Shown here: in pieces, positions 26,084 to 34,551 of the stretch
Position numbering within the stretch: position 1 is the stretch's first letter
Layout: every line of letters begins with the position of its first letter
Assembly: GCF_030398335.1 (NCBI RefSeq)
Contig: NZ_JAOAOP010000016.1
Location: 1 to 64,000, forward strand
Direction of reading: 5' to 3'
From: Aquibium sp. A9E412
GTDB lineage: Bacteria > Pseudomonadota > Alphaproteobacteria > Rhizobiales > Rhizobiaceae
Length of the DNA: 64,000 nucleotides
Position numbers and translations under genes: made by a program
Notes under the pieces: model-generated
What the model was told of the DNA's origin: nothing
The model's input: only the letters and a program-made list of their open reading frames with translations
Database searches by the model: none

Positions 26084-27413
26084 GGGTCATGCCCTCGATG
26101 AGAAGCGTCGGGGCGGCGGTGCCGAAATTGCGGTCGAGGTCGTTTGCCGGCGTCATGTGCAGGAACATGTCCTGCAAATTGGACGCGATCGTGACCTCGG
26201 AGACCGGGTGCGTCAGTTCGCCGTCCTCGATCCAGAAGCCGGCCGCGCCGCGGCTGTACTCGCCGGTCACCATGTTGACGCCCTGGCCGAACACCTCGGT
26301 CACGTAGAAGCCGCGCTTCAGCCCGCCGATCAGCGCCTCCGGCGTCGCCGTGCCGGGCTCGATGGCGAAGTTGGTGGCGGCCGGCGACACCGAGGAGGCG
26401 GCACGCACGCCGCGGCCGTTGGTCTGCAGGCCGAGCTCGCGGGCGACCGCCGCCGACAGAAGCCAGGCGCGCAGGACGCCGTCCTCGACCATGGTGAGCG
26501 GCCGGCCGGCGACGCCCTCGCCGTCGAAGGGGCGCGAGGACGGGCCGCGCCGGCGGTGCGGATCGTCGGTCACCGTGATGCCGGGCGCGGCGATCGGCTG
26601 GTCCATGCGGTCGCGCAGGAAGCTGGTCTTGCGGGCGACGGAGGCACCGTTGATCGCGCCGGCGAGATGGCCGGCGATGCCGCGCGCCACGCGCGGGTCG
26701 CAGACGATGGCGACGCGGCCGGTGTCGGCCTTGCGCGGGTTGAGCCGGCGCACGGCGCGCTCGCCGGCGCGGCGGCCGATGATCTGCGGCGCCTCGAGGT
26801 CGGCGTGGTGCAGCCGCGCGGAGAAATCGTAGTCGCGCTCCATCGCCGTGCCCTGGCCGGCGATCACGCTGACCGAGCGGGCGAAGCGCGTCGAGCGGTA
26901 CTGGCCGAGAAAGCCGTGCGAGGTGGCGAGCACCAGCCCGCCGGCGCCGGCGCTGGCGCCGCTTCCCGACGAATTGGTCACGCCGGGCACCGCCAGCGCG
27001 GCCTCCTCGGCGGCGAGCGCGGCCTCGCGCAGCGCCTCGCTCGACACCTCGGTATCGTCGTGCAGGTCGAGATCGGCGATCTCGGTGGCCAGAAGCCCGG
27101 CGTCGGCGAGGCCCGCATAGGGGTCTTCCGGCGACGCCTTGGCCATGGCGACGGCACGCTCGGCAAGCGCATGGCGGTCGCCCGAGGCCGTCGCCGAGAC
27201 GCTCGCCACGCGGCGCCCGACGAAGACGCGCAGCGCCATGTCGTCGCTCTCGGCCGCCTCGGTGCCCTCGACCTTGCCGAGGCGCACCGACACCGCGGTC
27301 TGCCGCGAGCGCACGATCACCGCGTCGGCGGCGTCGGCGCCGGCGCGGCGGGCAGCCTCCACCAGGCCGGCGACACGGTCGACGAGGGCTTCGCTGTGAG
27401 ACTTTCCGGACAT
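26070..27413 (-). CDS. pmbA: Metalloprotease-like protein PmbA/TldD
   Basis: Member of the TldD/PmbA (TldE) family, subunit-type peptidases involved in maturation of modified peptides and CcdA antitoxin turnover; 447 residues. Conserved blocks include VFVGRRVASVSATASG, NGRGVRAASSVSPAATNF and GEYSRGAAGFWIEDGE near the C terminus. It lacks an obvious HExxxH motif, consistent with the PmbA (TldE) partner rather than TldD. ATG 27413 (MSGKSHSEALVDR) is preferred to the frame up to 27506. It is upstream of cysQ with overlap. Confidence 0.9.
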   Translation of the reverse strand: MSGKSHSEALVDRVAGLVEAARRAGADAADAVIVRSRQTAVSVRLGKVEGTEAAESDDMALRVFVGRRVASVSATASGDRHALAERAVAMAKASPEDPYAGLADAGLLATEIADLDLHDDTEVSSEALREAALAAEEAALAVPGVTNSSGSGASAGAGGLVLATSHGFLGQYRSTRFARSVSVIAGQGTAMERDYDFSARLHHADLEAPQIIGRRAGERAVRRLNPRKADTGRVAIVCDPRVARGIAGHLAGAINGASVARKTSFLRDRMDQPIAAPGITVTDDPHRRRGPSSRPFDGEGVAGRPLTMVEDGVLRAWLLSAAVARELGLQTNGRGVRAASSVSPAATNFAIEPGTATPEALIGGLKRGFYVTEVFGQGVNMVTGEYSRGAAGFWIEDGELTHPVSEVTIASNLQDMFLHMTPANDLDRNFGTAAPTLLIEGMTLAGN

Positions 27414-27602
27414 GCGCTTCGCTTCCTGCCGGCTTCGGTGGCGGCGTTTTCGACGTGGTGGCGACGGCCGGCGCGGCGCGGCGCGCGGCCCGCCCGATCC
27501 CTGCATCTATTGTCGGCGCGCGCCATGTGCAATGGTAGCGGCTGCAGCGGGGTGCGGACGGCGCGCCCCGCGGACGGGCAGAGGAACGGGCACGGACGGT
27601 CG

Positions 27603-29405
27603 ATGGCGGTAGAGGACACGGTCACCTATTACGAGCCGCTGCTGCTGCTTGCCGGCGCCGTGGTGGCGGCGCCGCTGTTCAAGCGCATCGGCCTCGGCAC
27701 CATCCTCGGCTATCTGGCCGCCGGGGTGGCGATCGGACCGGTGGCGCGCCTCATCACCGACGGCCGCGAGCTGCTGCACGTGGCCGAGCTCGGCGTCGTC
27801 TTCCTGCTGTTCATCATCGGCCTCGAGCTGAAGCCGGCGCGGCTGTGGCAGATGCGCGGCGAGATCTTCGGCCTCGGCCTCGGCCAGGTCGTGCTGACCG
27901 GATTCGTGCTCGGGCTGATGGCGCTTTACGGCATGGGGCTGTCGGTGGCCGCGGCGACGATCGTCGGCTTCGGGCTGGCGCTGTCGTCGACCGCCTTCGC
28001 CATGCAGACGCTCGAGGAGGAGGGGGCGCTCAACACGCGCTACGGCCAGACCTCCTTCTCCGTGCTGCTGCTGCAGGACATCGCCATCGCGCCGCTGCTG
28101 CTGCTCGTGCCGCTGCTGGCGCCCGGCTCTGAGGGCGCCGAGACGATCAGCGGCACGCGCTTCGCGCTGGCGCTGGCCAGCGTCGTGGCGCTGGTGGCGG
28201 CCGGCCGCTACCTGCTCAACCCGCTGTTTCGCATCATCGCCAACGCCGGTGCCAAGGAGGCGATGATCGCCGCCGCCCTGCTCGTGGTGCTGGGCTCGGC
28301 GACGCTGCTGCAGATCGCCGGCCTGTCGATGGCGCTCGGCGCCTTCATCGCCGGCGTGATGCTCGCCGAATCCTCCTTCCGGCACGAGCTGGAGGCCAAC
28401 ATCGAGCCCTTCCGCGGCGTGCTGCTCGGCCTGTTCTTCATGGCGGTCGGGCTGTCGCTCGACCTCGGCGTGCTGGCGCAGAACTGGCTGACCATCGTGC
28501 TGGCGGTGCCGGTCCTGATGGTCGTCAAGGCGGCGCTGATCTACGGCCTGTGCCGGCTGTTCGGCAACGGCCACACGGATGCGCTGCGCGTCGCCATGGT
28601 GCTGCCGCAGGGCGGCGAGTTCGGCTTCGTGCTGTTCACCGCCGCCTCCTCGGCGGCGATCTTCCCGGCCGCCACGGCCTCGCTGCTGATCGCCGTCGTC
28701 ACCATCTCGATGGCGCTGACGCCGCTGTCGGTGCGGCTCGGCGAACGGCTGACGCGCGGCGAGGTGAGCGAGCAGATGGAGGAGGATTTCCAGGGCGCGG
28801 GTTCGGACGTGCTGATGATCGGCTTCTCGCGCTTCGGCCAGATCGCCTCGCAGATCCTGCTGGCCGGCGGCACGGAGGTGACGATCATCGACCGCTCGGC
28901 CGAGCGCATCCGGACGGTCGAGAAGTTCGGCTTCCGCATCTATTTCGGCGACGGCCGGCGCAAGGAGGTGCTCGAGGCGGCCGGCATCCGGCGCGCCAAG
29001 ATCGTCGCTGTGTGCACCAACGGGCGCGAGACGACCGACTACATCGTCGACCTGATCCGCAGCGAGTTCCCGCACGTCCGGCTCTACGTGCGCTCCTACG
29101 ACCGGGTGCACACGCTGTCGCTGAAGGCGCGCGGCATCGACTACGAGATCCGCGAGACCTTCGAATCCGGGCTGATGTTCGGGCGGCGCACGCTCGAGGC
29201 GCTCGGCGCCAGCGAAGCCTCGGCGGCCGACATCGCGGAGGACGTGCGCCGGCGCGACGAGGAGCGGCTGGCCATCCAGGCGGTCGAGGGCAGCATCTAT
29301 GCCGGGCGCGACAAGATGCATGTGCGCCCCGTGGCGCCCGAGCCGCTGGTCCGGCCGACGCGCGAATCGCGCCGCCTCGACCAGTCGGAGCCGGCCGCGG
29401 AATAG
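27603..29405 (+). CDS. Monovalent cation:H+ antiporter, KefB/CPA2 type
   Basis: Inner-membrane K+ (or Na+)/H+ antiporter of 600 residues. The first 380 residues hold about twelve hydrophobic spans with the CPA2 segments GLALSSTAFAMQTLEEEG and LGAFIAGVMLAESSF. From about 400 comes a cytosolic RCK/TrkA-N domain (VLMIGFSRFGQIASQILL, then TIIDRSAERI). The glycine-rich loop reads GFSRFG rather than the usual GxGxxG with G at the third position. No KefF-type ancillary gene is adjacent, so glutathione gating is uncertain. It is divergent from pmbA. Confidence 0.93.
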   Translation: MAVEDTVTYYEPLLLLAGAVVAAPLFKRIGLGTILGYLAAGVAIGPVARLITDGRELLHVAELGVVFLLFIIGLELKPARLWQMRGEIFGLGLGQVVLTGFVLGLMALYGMGLSVAAATIVGFGLALSSTAFAMQTLEEEGALNTRYGQTSFSVLLLQDIAIAPLLLLVPLLAPGSEGAETISGTRFALALASVVALVAAGRYLLNPLFRIIANAGAKEAMIAAALLVVLGSATLLQIAGLSMALGAFIAGVMLAESSFRHELEANIEPFRGVLLGLFFMAVGLSLDLGVLAQNWLTIVLAVPVLMVVKAALIYGLCRLFGNGHTDALRVAMVLPQGGEFGFVLFTAASSAAIFPAATASLLIAVVTISMALTPLSVRLGERLTRGEVSEQMEEDFQGAGSDVLMIGFSRFGQIASQILLAGGTEVTIIDRSAERIRTVEKFGFRIYFGDGRRKEVLEAAGIRRAKIVAVCTNGRETTDYIVDLIRSEFPHVRLYVRSYDRVHTLSLKARGIDYEIRETFESGLMFGRRTLEALGASEASAADIAEDVRRRDEERLAIQAVEGSIYAGRDKMHVRPVAPEPLVRPTRESRRLDQSEPAAE

Positions 29406-29430
29406 CCGGCCCGGCGGCCGGAGCGCTCAC

Positions 29431-29522
29431 GAACGGCGAACCGGGCCCACGTCGCCTGCGAACAGGTTATCCCCGCCGCGTTCGCGGACGGCGAACCGGA
29501 AACCACTTCGCCTGCAAACGCG
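29431..29522. repeat. Hairpin repeat, copy E (tandem partial units)
   Basis: Two adjoining units. A truncated one (GAACGGCGAACCGGG through GTCGCCTGCGAAC, 29431-29462) is followed by a second hairpin whose arms are GCGTTCGC (29478-29485) and GCAAACGC (29514-29521), one mismatch. The last base pair of the element abuts the TAA stop codon (29525-29523) of the patatin gene. It fills the gap between the antiporter gene and the patatin gene. Confidence 0.7.
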
Positions 29523-30443
29523 TTATGCGATCACCCGCGGGTGGCGCTTCTCGTAGCGCGCGACTTCCTTCTCGACGGCGCGCTTGAGTTCGTCCTTGAT
29601 CGAGGCGGTCTCGGCCAGCACGGCGTCGATCTTGAGGAAATCGAGCACGCGGAAGCGCGACACCGGCGGCTTGAGGAAGATGTGCGGCCGCTTGTGCTGC
29701 AGCTTGAGCGCGGTGATCGACTGCATCATGAGCTGGGTGGAGCCGAACATCAGGTCGACCGCGCTCGGCGGCCGCCGTGGGCTGAGCGTCGGCGCGCCCA
29801 CCACGTCGATGGCGATCAGCAGATCGGCGTCGTTCTCGATCAGGTCGAAGGGGACCGGATTGTAGATGCCGCCGTCGATCAAAAGCCGGCCGTCGCGGCG
29901 CACCGGGCGGAACAGCGCGGGGATCGCCGCTGAGGCGGCGAGCGCGGAGCGCAGCTCGCCCGTCTGGAACACCGCCTGGCGGTGACCGAAATAGTCGGTC
30001 GCCAGCACCCGCAGCGGGGTCGACAGCTCCTCGAAGGTGGCCGGCAGGCGATCGGGCAGGAAGGACTGCAGGATGCGCTCGACGTTGAACTGGCCGAGCC
30101 GCAGCCCGCCCTCCATCATCTCGCCGAAGCTCGCCGGCCGCGCGCGCCAGACCCGGCCGGCCACCTCGGCGCGGCTGGCCAGCACCTTGCGGGCGTGGTC
30201 GCGGATGTCCTGGCCGGTCATGCCGCAGGCCATGCCGGCGCCCATGATGGCGCCGATCGAGGAGCCGGCGATCACCACCGGCCGGATGCCGAGCTCGTCG
30301 AGCGCCTCGATGACGTGGATGTGGGCGAGCCCGCGCGCGCCGCCGCCGCCGAAGGCGACGGCGAAGCTCGGACCGCCGGAGGACACCGGGCGGGGCCCGG
30401 GCGAGGGAACGGCCGGCTCCGGCCGCGCACGCTTGCTGCTCAC
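29523..30443 (-). CDS. Patatin-like phospholipase
   Basis: Serine lipase of the patatin/RssA type, 306 residues. The oxyanion loop GGGGARG, nucleophile elbow GSSIG (Ser in VIAGSSIGAIMGAG) and catalytic Asp in LLIDGGIYNP are all present. It should therefore hydrolyse phospholipid or lipid ester bonds. There is no signal peptide; the first 25 residues are Pro/Ser-rich. The start is a GTG at 30443 after GGAGCGGAG. The gene is convergent with the antiporter, and its stop codon lies at the edge of a hairpin repeat. Confidence 0.92.
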   Translation of the reverse strand: MSSKRARPEPAVPSPGPRPVSSGGPSFAVAFGGGGARGLAHIHVIEALDELGIRPVVIAGSSIGAIMGAGMACGMTGQDIRDHARKVLASRAEVAGRVWRARPASFGEMMEGGLRLGQFNVERILQSFLPDRLPATFEELSTPLRVLATDYFGHRQAVFQTGELRSALAASAAIPALFRPVRRDGRLLIDGGIYNPVPFDLIENDADLLIAIDVVGAPTLSPRRPPSAVDLMFGSTQLMMQSITALKLQHKRPHIFLKPPVSRFRVLDFLKIDAVLAETASIKDELKRAVEKEVARYEKRHPRVIA

Positions 30444-30540
30444 GCTGATGCTCCGCTCCAGCTCATCGCCGCACGATCATGGGCGCGCGCGGGCCGGCGC
30501 GCAAGCGCCGCGGCCCGCTGCGGCGGCATCGCGGCCGCGC

Positions 30541-31095
30541 TCAGGCGCATTCGAAGAGGTGCATGGCGGTCTCGCCATAATCGCGCGTCTCGAGCCGGCG
30601 GAAGCCGTCGCCCGGATCGAGCGGAACGCCGGCCCGCTCCTCGACGACGCACAGCGCGCCCGGCGCCAGCCAGCCGCCGGCGCGCGCGGCCGCCAGTGCC
30701 AGCTCGGCCAGGCCGCGGCCATAGGGCGGGTCGGCGAGCAGCAGCGCGAAGGGCTGCAGCGTGCCGGCCTCGCCGAGCCGGGTGGCGTCGCGGCGGTAGA
30801 TCTTGGTGCGGCCCTGCAGGCCGAACGCCTCGACGTTGGTGCGCAGCAGGGCGCGGCCGGCCGCGCTCTCCTCGACGAACAGGCAGAAGGTCGCGCCGCG
30901 CGACAGCGCCTCGAGGCCAAGCGCGCCGGTGCCGGCGAACAGGTCGAGCACGCGCGCGCCCCCCAGGCGGTCGGCGAAGCGGTGCGCCAGAACGTTGAAC
31001 AGCGCCTCGCGCGTGCGGTCGGTGGTCGGCCGGATGGCCTCCGTCTTCGGCGCGGCGAGCGGCCGGCCGCGCAGGGTGCCGCCGACGATGCGCAT
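30541..31095 (-). CDS. rsmD: 16S rRNA (guanine(966)-N2)-methyltransferase
   Basis: SAM-dependent methylation of G966 in 16S rRNA. The 184-residue protein opens MRIVGGTLRGRPLAAP, carries RPTTDRTREALFNVL, the SAM motif VLDLFAGTGALGLEALSRGA and the catalytic motif LLADPPYGRG, all standard for RsmD. It begins three bases after the stop of the pseudouridine synthase gene, so the two rRNA-modification genes form an operon. Confidence 0.96.
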   Translation of the reverse strand: MRIVGGTLRGRPLAAPKTEAIRPTTDRTREALFNVLAHRFADRLGGARVLDLFAGTGALGLEALSRGATFCLFVEESAAGRALLRTNVEAFGLQGRTKIYRRDATRLGEAGTLQPFALLLADPPYGRGLAELALAAARAGGWLAPGALCVVEERAGVPLDPGDGFRRLETRDYGETAMHLFECA

Positions 31096-31098
31096 CGC

Positions 31099-32802
31099 TC
31101 AGCGCCCGCGCGGCGGCTTGTTCGCCGGCCGGCCCCTGCCGCCGGCGGGTCGGCCGCCGCCGGCCGGCTTGCCGCCCCCGGGGCCGCCACGGGGACCGCC
31201 TGCGGGCTTGCCCTTGCCGCCGCCCGCTCCGCTGCGCGGCTTGCCGCCGGGCCTGCCCTTGTAGCCGCCGCCCTCGGACCTGCCCTTGTAGCCACCGGCG
31301 GCGCCCTCGGACCCGCCCTTGTAGCCACCGGCGCCGCCCTCGGGCCTGGCCTTGTAGCCGCCGGCGCCGGGCTTGCGCTCGCCCTCCGGCTTGCCCTTGT
31401 AGCCGCCGGCGGGACCGGTCCGGCCGGCGGCCGGCCGCGGCCCGCGCGAGGGCGACGGCTTGCCGCCCTTGCGCCCGGGCCCGGCGTCGCGGGCAGCCGG
31501 ATCGCGGTCCGCGGGGCGGCCGCGCGGGCCGGCGCGTTCCTTCGCCTTGCCGGCAGGACCCGCGCGGTCCGGTGTCGCGGCGCGCGCGGGCGGGCGGCCC
31601 GGTCCGCGGGCGCGGCCGGTCTCCGGGCGCTCCGGCTCGGCCTGCGCCTTCGGCCCGGACGGACGGGCGCCCGGCGCCATCCAGACATTGGACGCGCGCG
31701 AGCGCGGCATCGCGGCCGGGCGCTCGGTCTCCCTGCCGCGCCGTGGCTCGCGCGGCGCGCCGGGCCGGGTCTGCAGCCGGCCGAGCGCCTCCTCGCGCTT
31801 CTGCTCGCGCCGGCGCTTGGCGTTCTGCGGCGGGCGCGACGGGCCGGCATCGCGCGCGGCGGCGCCGGCCGGCGGCGCGCTCCGCTCGCCGCCGCGCACC
31901 GGCCGGTTGGAGAACGGCGTGGCCACCGGCGCCTCGAAATTGGCACCCGCCTCGGCGACCAGCCGCTCGCCGAGCTGGTCGCGCAGCGTGCGCCCGCGCA
32001 CCTCCTGCACGGCGCCCGACGGCAGCGCGCCGAGCTGGAACGGTCCGTAGGAGACGCGGATCAGCCGCGTGACGTCGAGGCCGAGCGCGCCGAGCACGTT
32101 CTTGACCTCGCGGTTCTTGCCCTCGCGCAGGCCGAGCGTCAGCCAGGCGTTGGCGCCCTGCTCGCGGTCCAGCGTCGCCTCGATGGCGCCGTAGTAGACG
32201 CCGTCGACGGCGATGCCCTCGGCGAGCGCGGCGAGCCGGTCGGGATCGACCCGGCCGTGCACGCGCACGCGGTAGCGCCGGAGCCAGCCGGTCTCCGGCA
32301 GCTCGAGCACGCGCGCGAGCCCGCCGTCGTTGGTCAGCAGCAGCAGCCCCTCGGTGTTCATGTCCAGCCGGCCGACGGTGATGAGGCGCGGCAGGTCGGG
32401 CGGCAGGAGGTCGAAGATGGTGCGCCGGCCTTCGGGATCGCGCGTCGTCGTCACGCAGTCGGTCGGCTTGTGGAACAGGAACAGCCGGGTGCGCTCGATG
32501 GCCGGGATCGGCGCGCCGTCGACCGCGATGCGGTCGTCGGGGCCGACGGTGACGGCCGGGGTGTCGAGCACGCGGCCGTTGAGCGTCACGCGGCCGGCCG
32601 CGATCATCGCCTCGGCGTCGCGGCGCGAGGCCACGCCGGCGCGCGCCAGCCGCTTGGCGATGCGTTCGCCGGCCGGCGCCGGGCCGGCCGGCACCGCGCC
32701 GGCGCCGCGCTTTGCGGCAGCCGCGTCGCGCCCGCCCCGCTTCGGGCCGGCCGGGCCGCGCTGCGGCTTTCGGGTCTTCCTGTCGTCTGTTCTGTCGGTC
32801 AT
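31099..32802 (-). CDS. RluB/RsuA-type pseudouridine synthase with long repetitive tail
   Basis: rRNA pseudouridine synthase of 567 residues. A Lys/Arg-rich leader (about 45 residues) is followed by an S4 RNA-binding domain (IAKRLARAGVASRRDAEAMI) and the catalytic domain with Asp in GRLDMNTEGLLLLTNDG and GLREGKNREVKNV. The catalytic part ends near residue 285. The remaining half is a low-complexity basic tail rich in Pro, Gly, Arg and Lys, ending with repeats of the type GGYKGxxEG. Such tails occur on alphaproteobacterial RluB but this one is long. ATG 32802 begins MTDRTDDRKTRK. The likely target is 23S rRNA U2605 by analogy with RluB. Confidence 0.9.
   Translation of the reverse strand: MTDRTDDRKTRKPQRGPAGPKRGGRDAAAAKRGAGAVPAGPAPAGERIAKRLARAGVASRRDAEAMIAAGRVTLNGRVLDTPAVTVGPDDRIAVDGAPIPAIERTRLFLFHKPTDCVTTTRDPEGRRTIFDLLPPDLPRLITVGRLDMNTEGLLLLTNDGGLARVLELPETGWLRRYRVRVHGRVDPDRLAALAEGIAVDGVYYGAIEATLDREQGANAWLTLGLREGKNREVKNVLGALGLDVTRLIRVSYGPFQLGALPSGAVQEVRGRTLRDQLGERLVAEAGANFEAPVATPFSNRPVRGGERSAPPAGAAARDAGPSRPPQNAKRRREQKREEALGRLQTRPGAPREPRRGRETERPAAMPRSRASNVWMAPGARPSGPKAQAEPERPETGRARGPGRPPARAATPDRAGPAGKAKERAGPRGRPADRDPAARDAGPGRKGGKPSPSRGPRPAAGRTGPAGGYKGKPEGERKPGAGGYKARPEGGAGGYKGGSEGAAGGYKGRSEGGGYKGRPGGKPRSGAGGGKGKPAGGPRGGPGGGKPAGGGRPAGGRGRPANKPPRGR
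31255..31410 (-). repeat. Imperfect tandem repeat in the pseudouridine synthase tail
   Basis: On the + strand the string GTAGCC recurs at 31261, 31288, 31321, 31354 and 31399, in units of 27-45 bases. On the coding strand each unit reads Gly-Gly-Tyr-Lys plus a charged Glu-Gly spacer. Unit sizes are multiples of three, so gain or loss would stay in frame. It probably arose by slippage. Confidence 0.7.
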
Positions 32803-32950
32803 GCGGTCATCGTTCGTCGCGCCGGGGGCGCCGAGGCTTGCCAGCGGCGGCCGGTATCCGGCATGGAGGAGCCGGTGCGGCGCGCCGCGGCGCATATGCC
32901 CGCACGCGGGCGGGCGGCGCGGTGGTAACAGGAAGCGAGGCGGCTTGCGA

Positions 32951-33427
32951 GTGAAATCGGCAACGAGCGGCGCGGCGGCGCGTCCGGGCTTCATGGCGGA
33001 GGCGCTCGCCGAAGCGCGGGCCGCCGCCGGGCGCGGCGAGGTGCCGGTCGGCGCGGTGGTGGTGCGCGACGGCACGGTGGTGGCGCGCGCCGGCAACCGC
33101 ACGCGCGAGCTCGACGACCCGACCGCGCATGCCGAGATGCTGGCGATCCGGCAGGCCTGCGCGGCGCTCGGTGCCGAGCGGCTGGTCGGCGCCGATCTCT
33201 ACGTCACGCTGGAGCCCTGCGCGATGTGCGCCGGGGCGATCTCCTTCGCCCGCATCCGCCGGCTCTATTTCGGCGCGAGCGACGCGAAGGGCGGCGCGGT
33301 GGAAAACGGGCCGCGCTTCTTCGACCAGCCGACCTGCCATCATGCGCCGGAGGTCTATGCGGGGATCGGCGAAGCCGAGGCGGCGCGGCTGCTCAAGAGC
33401 TTCTTCCGCGCCAGGCGGCAGGACTGA
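32951..33427 (+). CDS. tadA: tRNA(adenine34) deaminase
   Basis: Zinc enzyme making inosine at the wobble position of tRNA-Arg(ACG). The deaminase signature is complete: HAEMLAI and PCAMCAGAI, with GEVPVGAVVVRDG upstream. I chose the GTG at 32951 (GAGG upstream) because the family's FMxxALxEA helix is preceded by a few residues; starting at ATG 32993 would begin inside that helix. This gives 158 residues. It is divergent from the pseudouridine synthase gene, so two RNA-modification genes share one promoter region. Confidence 0.93.
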   Translation: MKSATSGAAARPGFMAEALAEARAAAGRGEVPVGAVVVRDGTVVARAGNRTRELDDPTAHAEMLAIRQACAALGAERLVGADLYVTLEPCAMCAGAISFARIRRLYFGASDAKGGAVENGPRFFDQPTCHHAPEVYAGIGEAEAARLLKSFFRARRQD

Positions 33428-33591
33428 CCGGCCGGTCCGCAGGCGCGCGGCCAGGCGGCACCACACGGCGGCGACCTGCTGCCGGCATGGCGCCGCATGC
33501 CACTGCATCGCGGATCGGCCTTGCCTCCTGTCTCGAGGCGTCCCGTCCGGATGCGTTCGGGACGGCGCAGGACTCGCCGGCTCGCCCGAGA

Positions 33592-33657
33592 GCGTTTCCA
33601 GGCGACGTGGAAACCGGTTCGCCGTCCGGAAACGCGTCAAAACAATGAGTTAGAGCC
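33592..33657 (+). repeat. Hairpin repeat, copy F (second module only)
   Basis: GCGTTTCC (33592-33599) pairs exactly with GGAAACGC (33628-33635); inside, AGGCGA faces TCGCCG. The tail GTCAAAACAATGAGTTAGAGCC follows, and TTAGAG there contains the TAA stop codon of the lipoprotein gene on the other strand. The first hairpin module is missing. Upstream, CGTCCCG/CGGGACG at 33539-33564 forms another inverted repeat after tadA. Confidence 0.75.
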
Positions 33658-34339
33658 AGGGCACCAGGTCGCGCAAGCCCGTGCGGCCGTTCTTCTTGCG
33701 CGCCGCCGCCTTGGCGTCGCGCTCCTTGCGCCACTCGTCGACGCCGAGCTCGTCGGCCGGGGCGGAGGCCGCCGGCTGGCGATAGTCGGTCGGCGGCTCG
33801 CTCAGATAGCGGCGCTGGTCGGGGCTGCCCTGCCGGCTGGCGGCAAGGCGCTGCTGGAACGCCTGGCGCTGGCGAATGGTGTTCGACGGGTCGTTCGGGT
33901 TGGCGCCGACATACTGGTCGTCGCCGCGGGTGCGGCGCACCGAGGCCTCGCGCGTGCGCGGCAGGTCGTTGACGACGGCCGGCTCGAAATTGACGTTGTC
34001 GCGCTGCTCGGTCGCCTCGGCGCGGATGCGGGCGAGCCGCTCTTCCGGCGATTCGGGCCAGGCCGGGTTGCCGGCGCTGGCGATGTTGTCCTGCGGCGGC
34101 GGCAGCACCGCCGTCGACGGCGGCTTCACGATCTCCGGGCGCGGCGCGTAGACGATGCGCTCCTCGTTGTCGGGGCCGAGCGACAGAACGTCGGTCAGGT
34201 CCTCGAGGAGCTGCTGGTCGGCCGGCGTGCCGGTGCCGTAGGTCGGCGAACTGACGCAACCCGACAGCGCGAGGCCGGCGACGGCGACCGCAAGCACGGC
34301 TTGCGCGGCGCTGCGCCCTGATTTTGCGGAGCCCGTCAT
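33650..34339 (-). CDS. Predicted lipoprotein, function unknown
   Basis: Secreted protein of 229 residues with a lipobox: after MTGSAKSGRSAAQ, the hydrophobic VLAVAVAGLALSGC ends in the acylated Cys. The rest is hydrophilic and probably disordered, with Pro-rich PPSTAVLPPPQ, a charged helix PESPEERLARIRAEATEQRD, many Gln/Arg, and a basic C terminus (DAKAAARKKNGRTGL). I do not recognise a domain. Proteins of this style follow ileS/lspA in many Alphaproteobacteria; here it follows ileS directly and lspA is absent. Its stop codon lies within a hairpin repeat. Confidence 0.82.
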   Translation of the reverse strand: MTGSAKSGRSAAQAVLAVAVAGLALSGCVSSPTYGTGTPADQQLLEDLTDVLSLGPDNEERIVYAPRPEIVKPPSTAVLPPPQDNIASAGNPAWPESPEERLARIRAEATEQRDNVNFEPAVVNDLPRTREASVRRTRGDDQYVGANPNDPSNTIRQRQAFQQRLAASRQGSPDQRRYLSEPPTDYRQPAASAPADELGVDEWRKERDAKAAARKKNGRTGLRDLVPWL

Positions 34340-34506
34340 ATCCACCCGATTACCCTTCCGGACCGTGTTCTGCTCGTTTGGCCACGTCCGTGCCCGGCGA
34401 TGCCGCTTCGCCGCGGCGGGCACGGAGGGGCCATCCCCTCACCCGGCTGTCACCGAAAATTCTGGCGACATGATGACCGCCGGGCGCGCGCCGCTTGTAG
34501 CGCATG

Positions 34507-34534
34507 CGGCCGGCCGCGGCAACGCGGCCGGCCG
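34507..34534. terminator. Strong 12-pair hairpin after ileS
   Basis: CGGCCGGCCGCG (34507-34518) and CGCGGCCGGCCG (34523-34534) are exact reverse complements around a GCAA loop (TTGC on the ileS strand), 17 bases past the ileS stop. It is probably a terminator or 3'-end stabiliser. No U tract follows, so Rho-independent action is uncertain. The remainder of the gap to the lipoprotein gene shows no structure I can name. Confidence 0.5.
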
Positions 34535-34551
34535 ATCACGATTTGCCCGTC

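Noticed and set aside
33428-33591. A tRNA or small RNA gene after tadA
   Set aside because: No cloverleaf pairing or T-loop sequence is visible; only short inverted repeats are present.
34507-34534. The 12-pair hairpin after ileS as a confident Rho-independent terminator
   Set aside because: There is no run of U after the stem on the ileS strand; it is kept only as a possible terminator.
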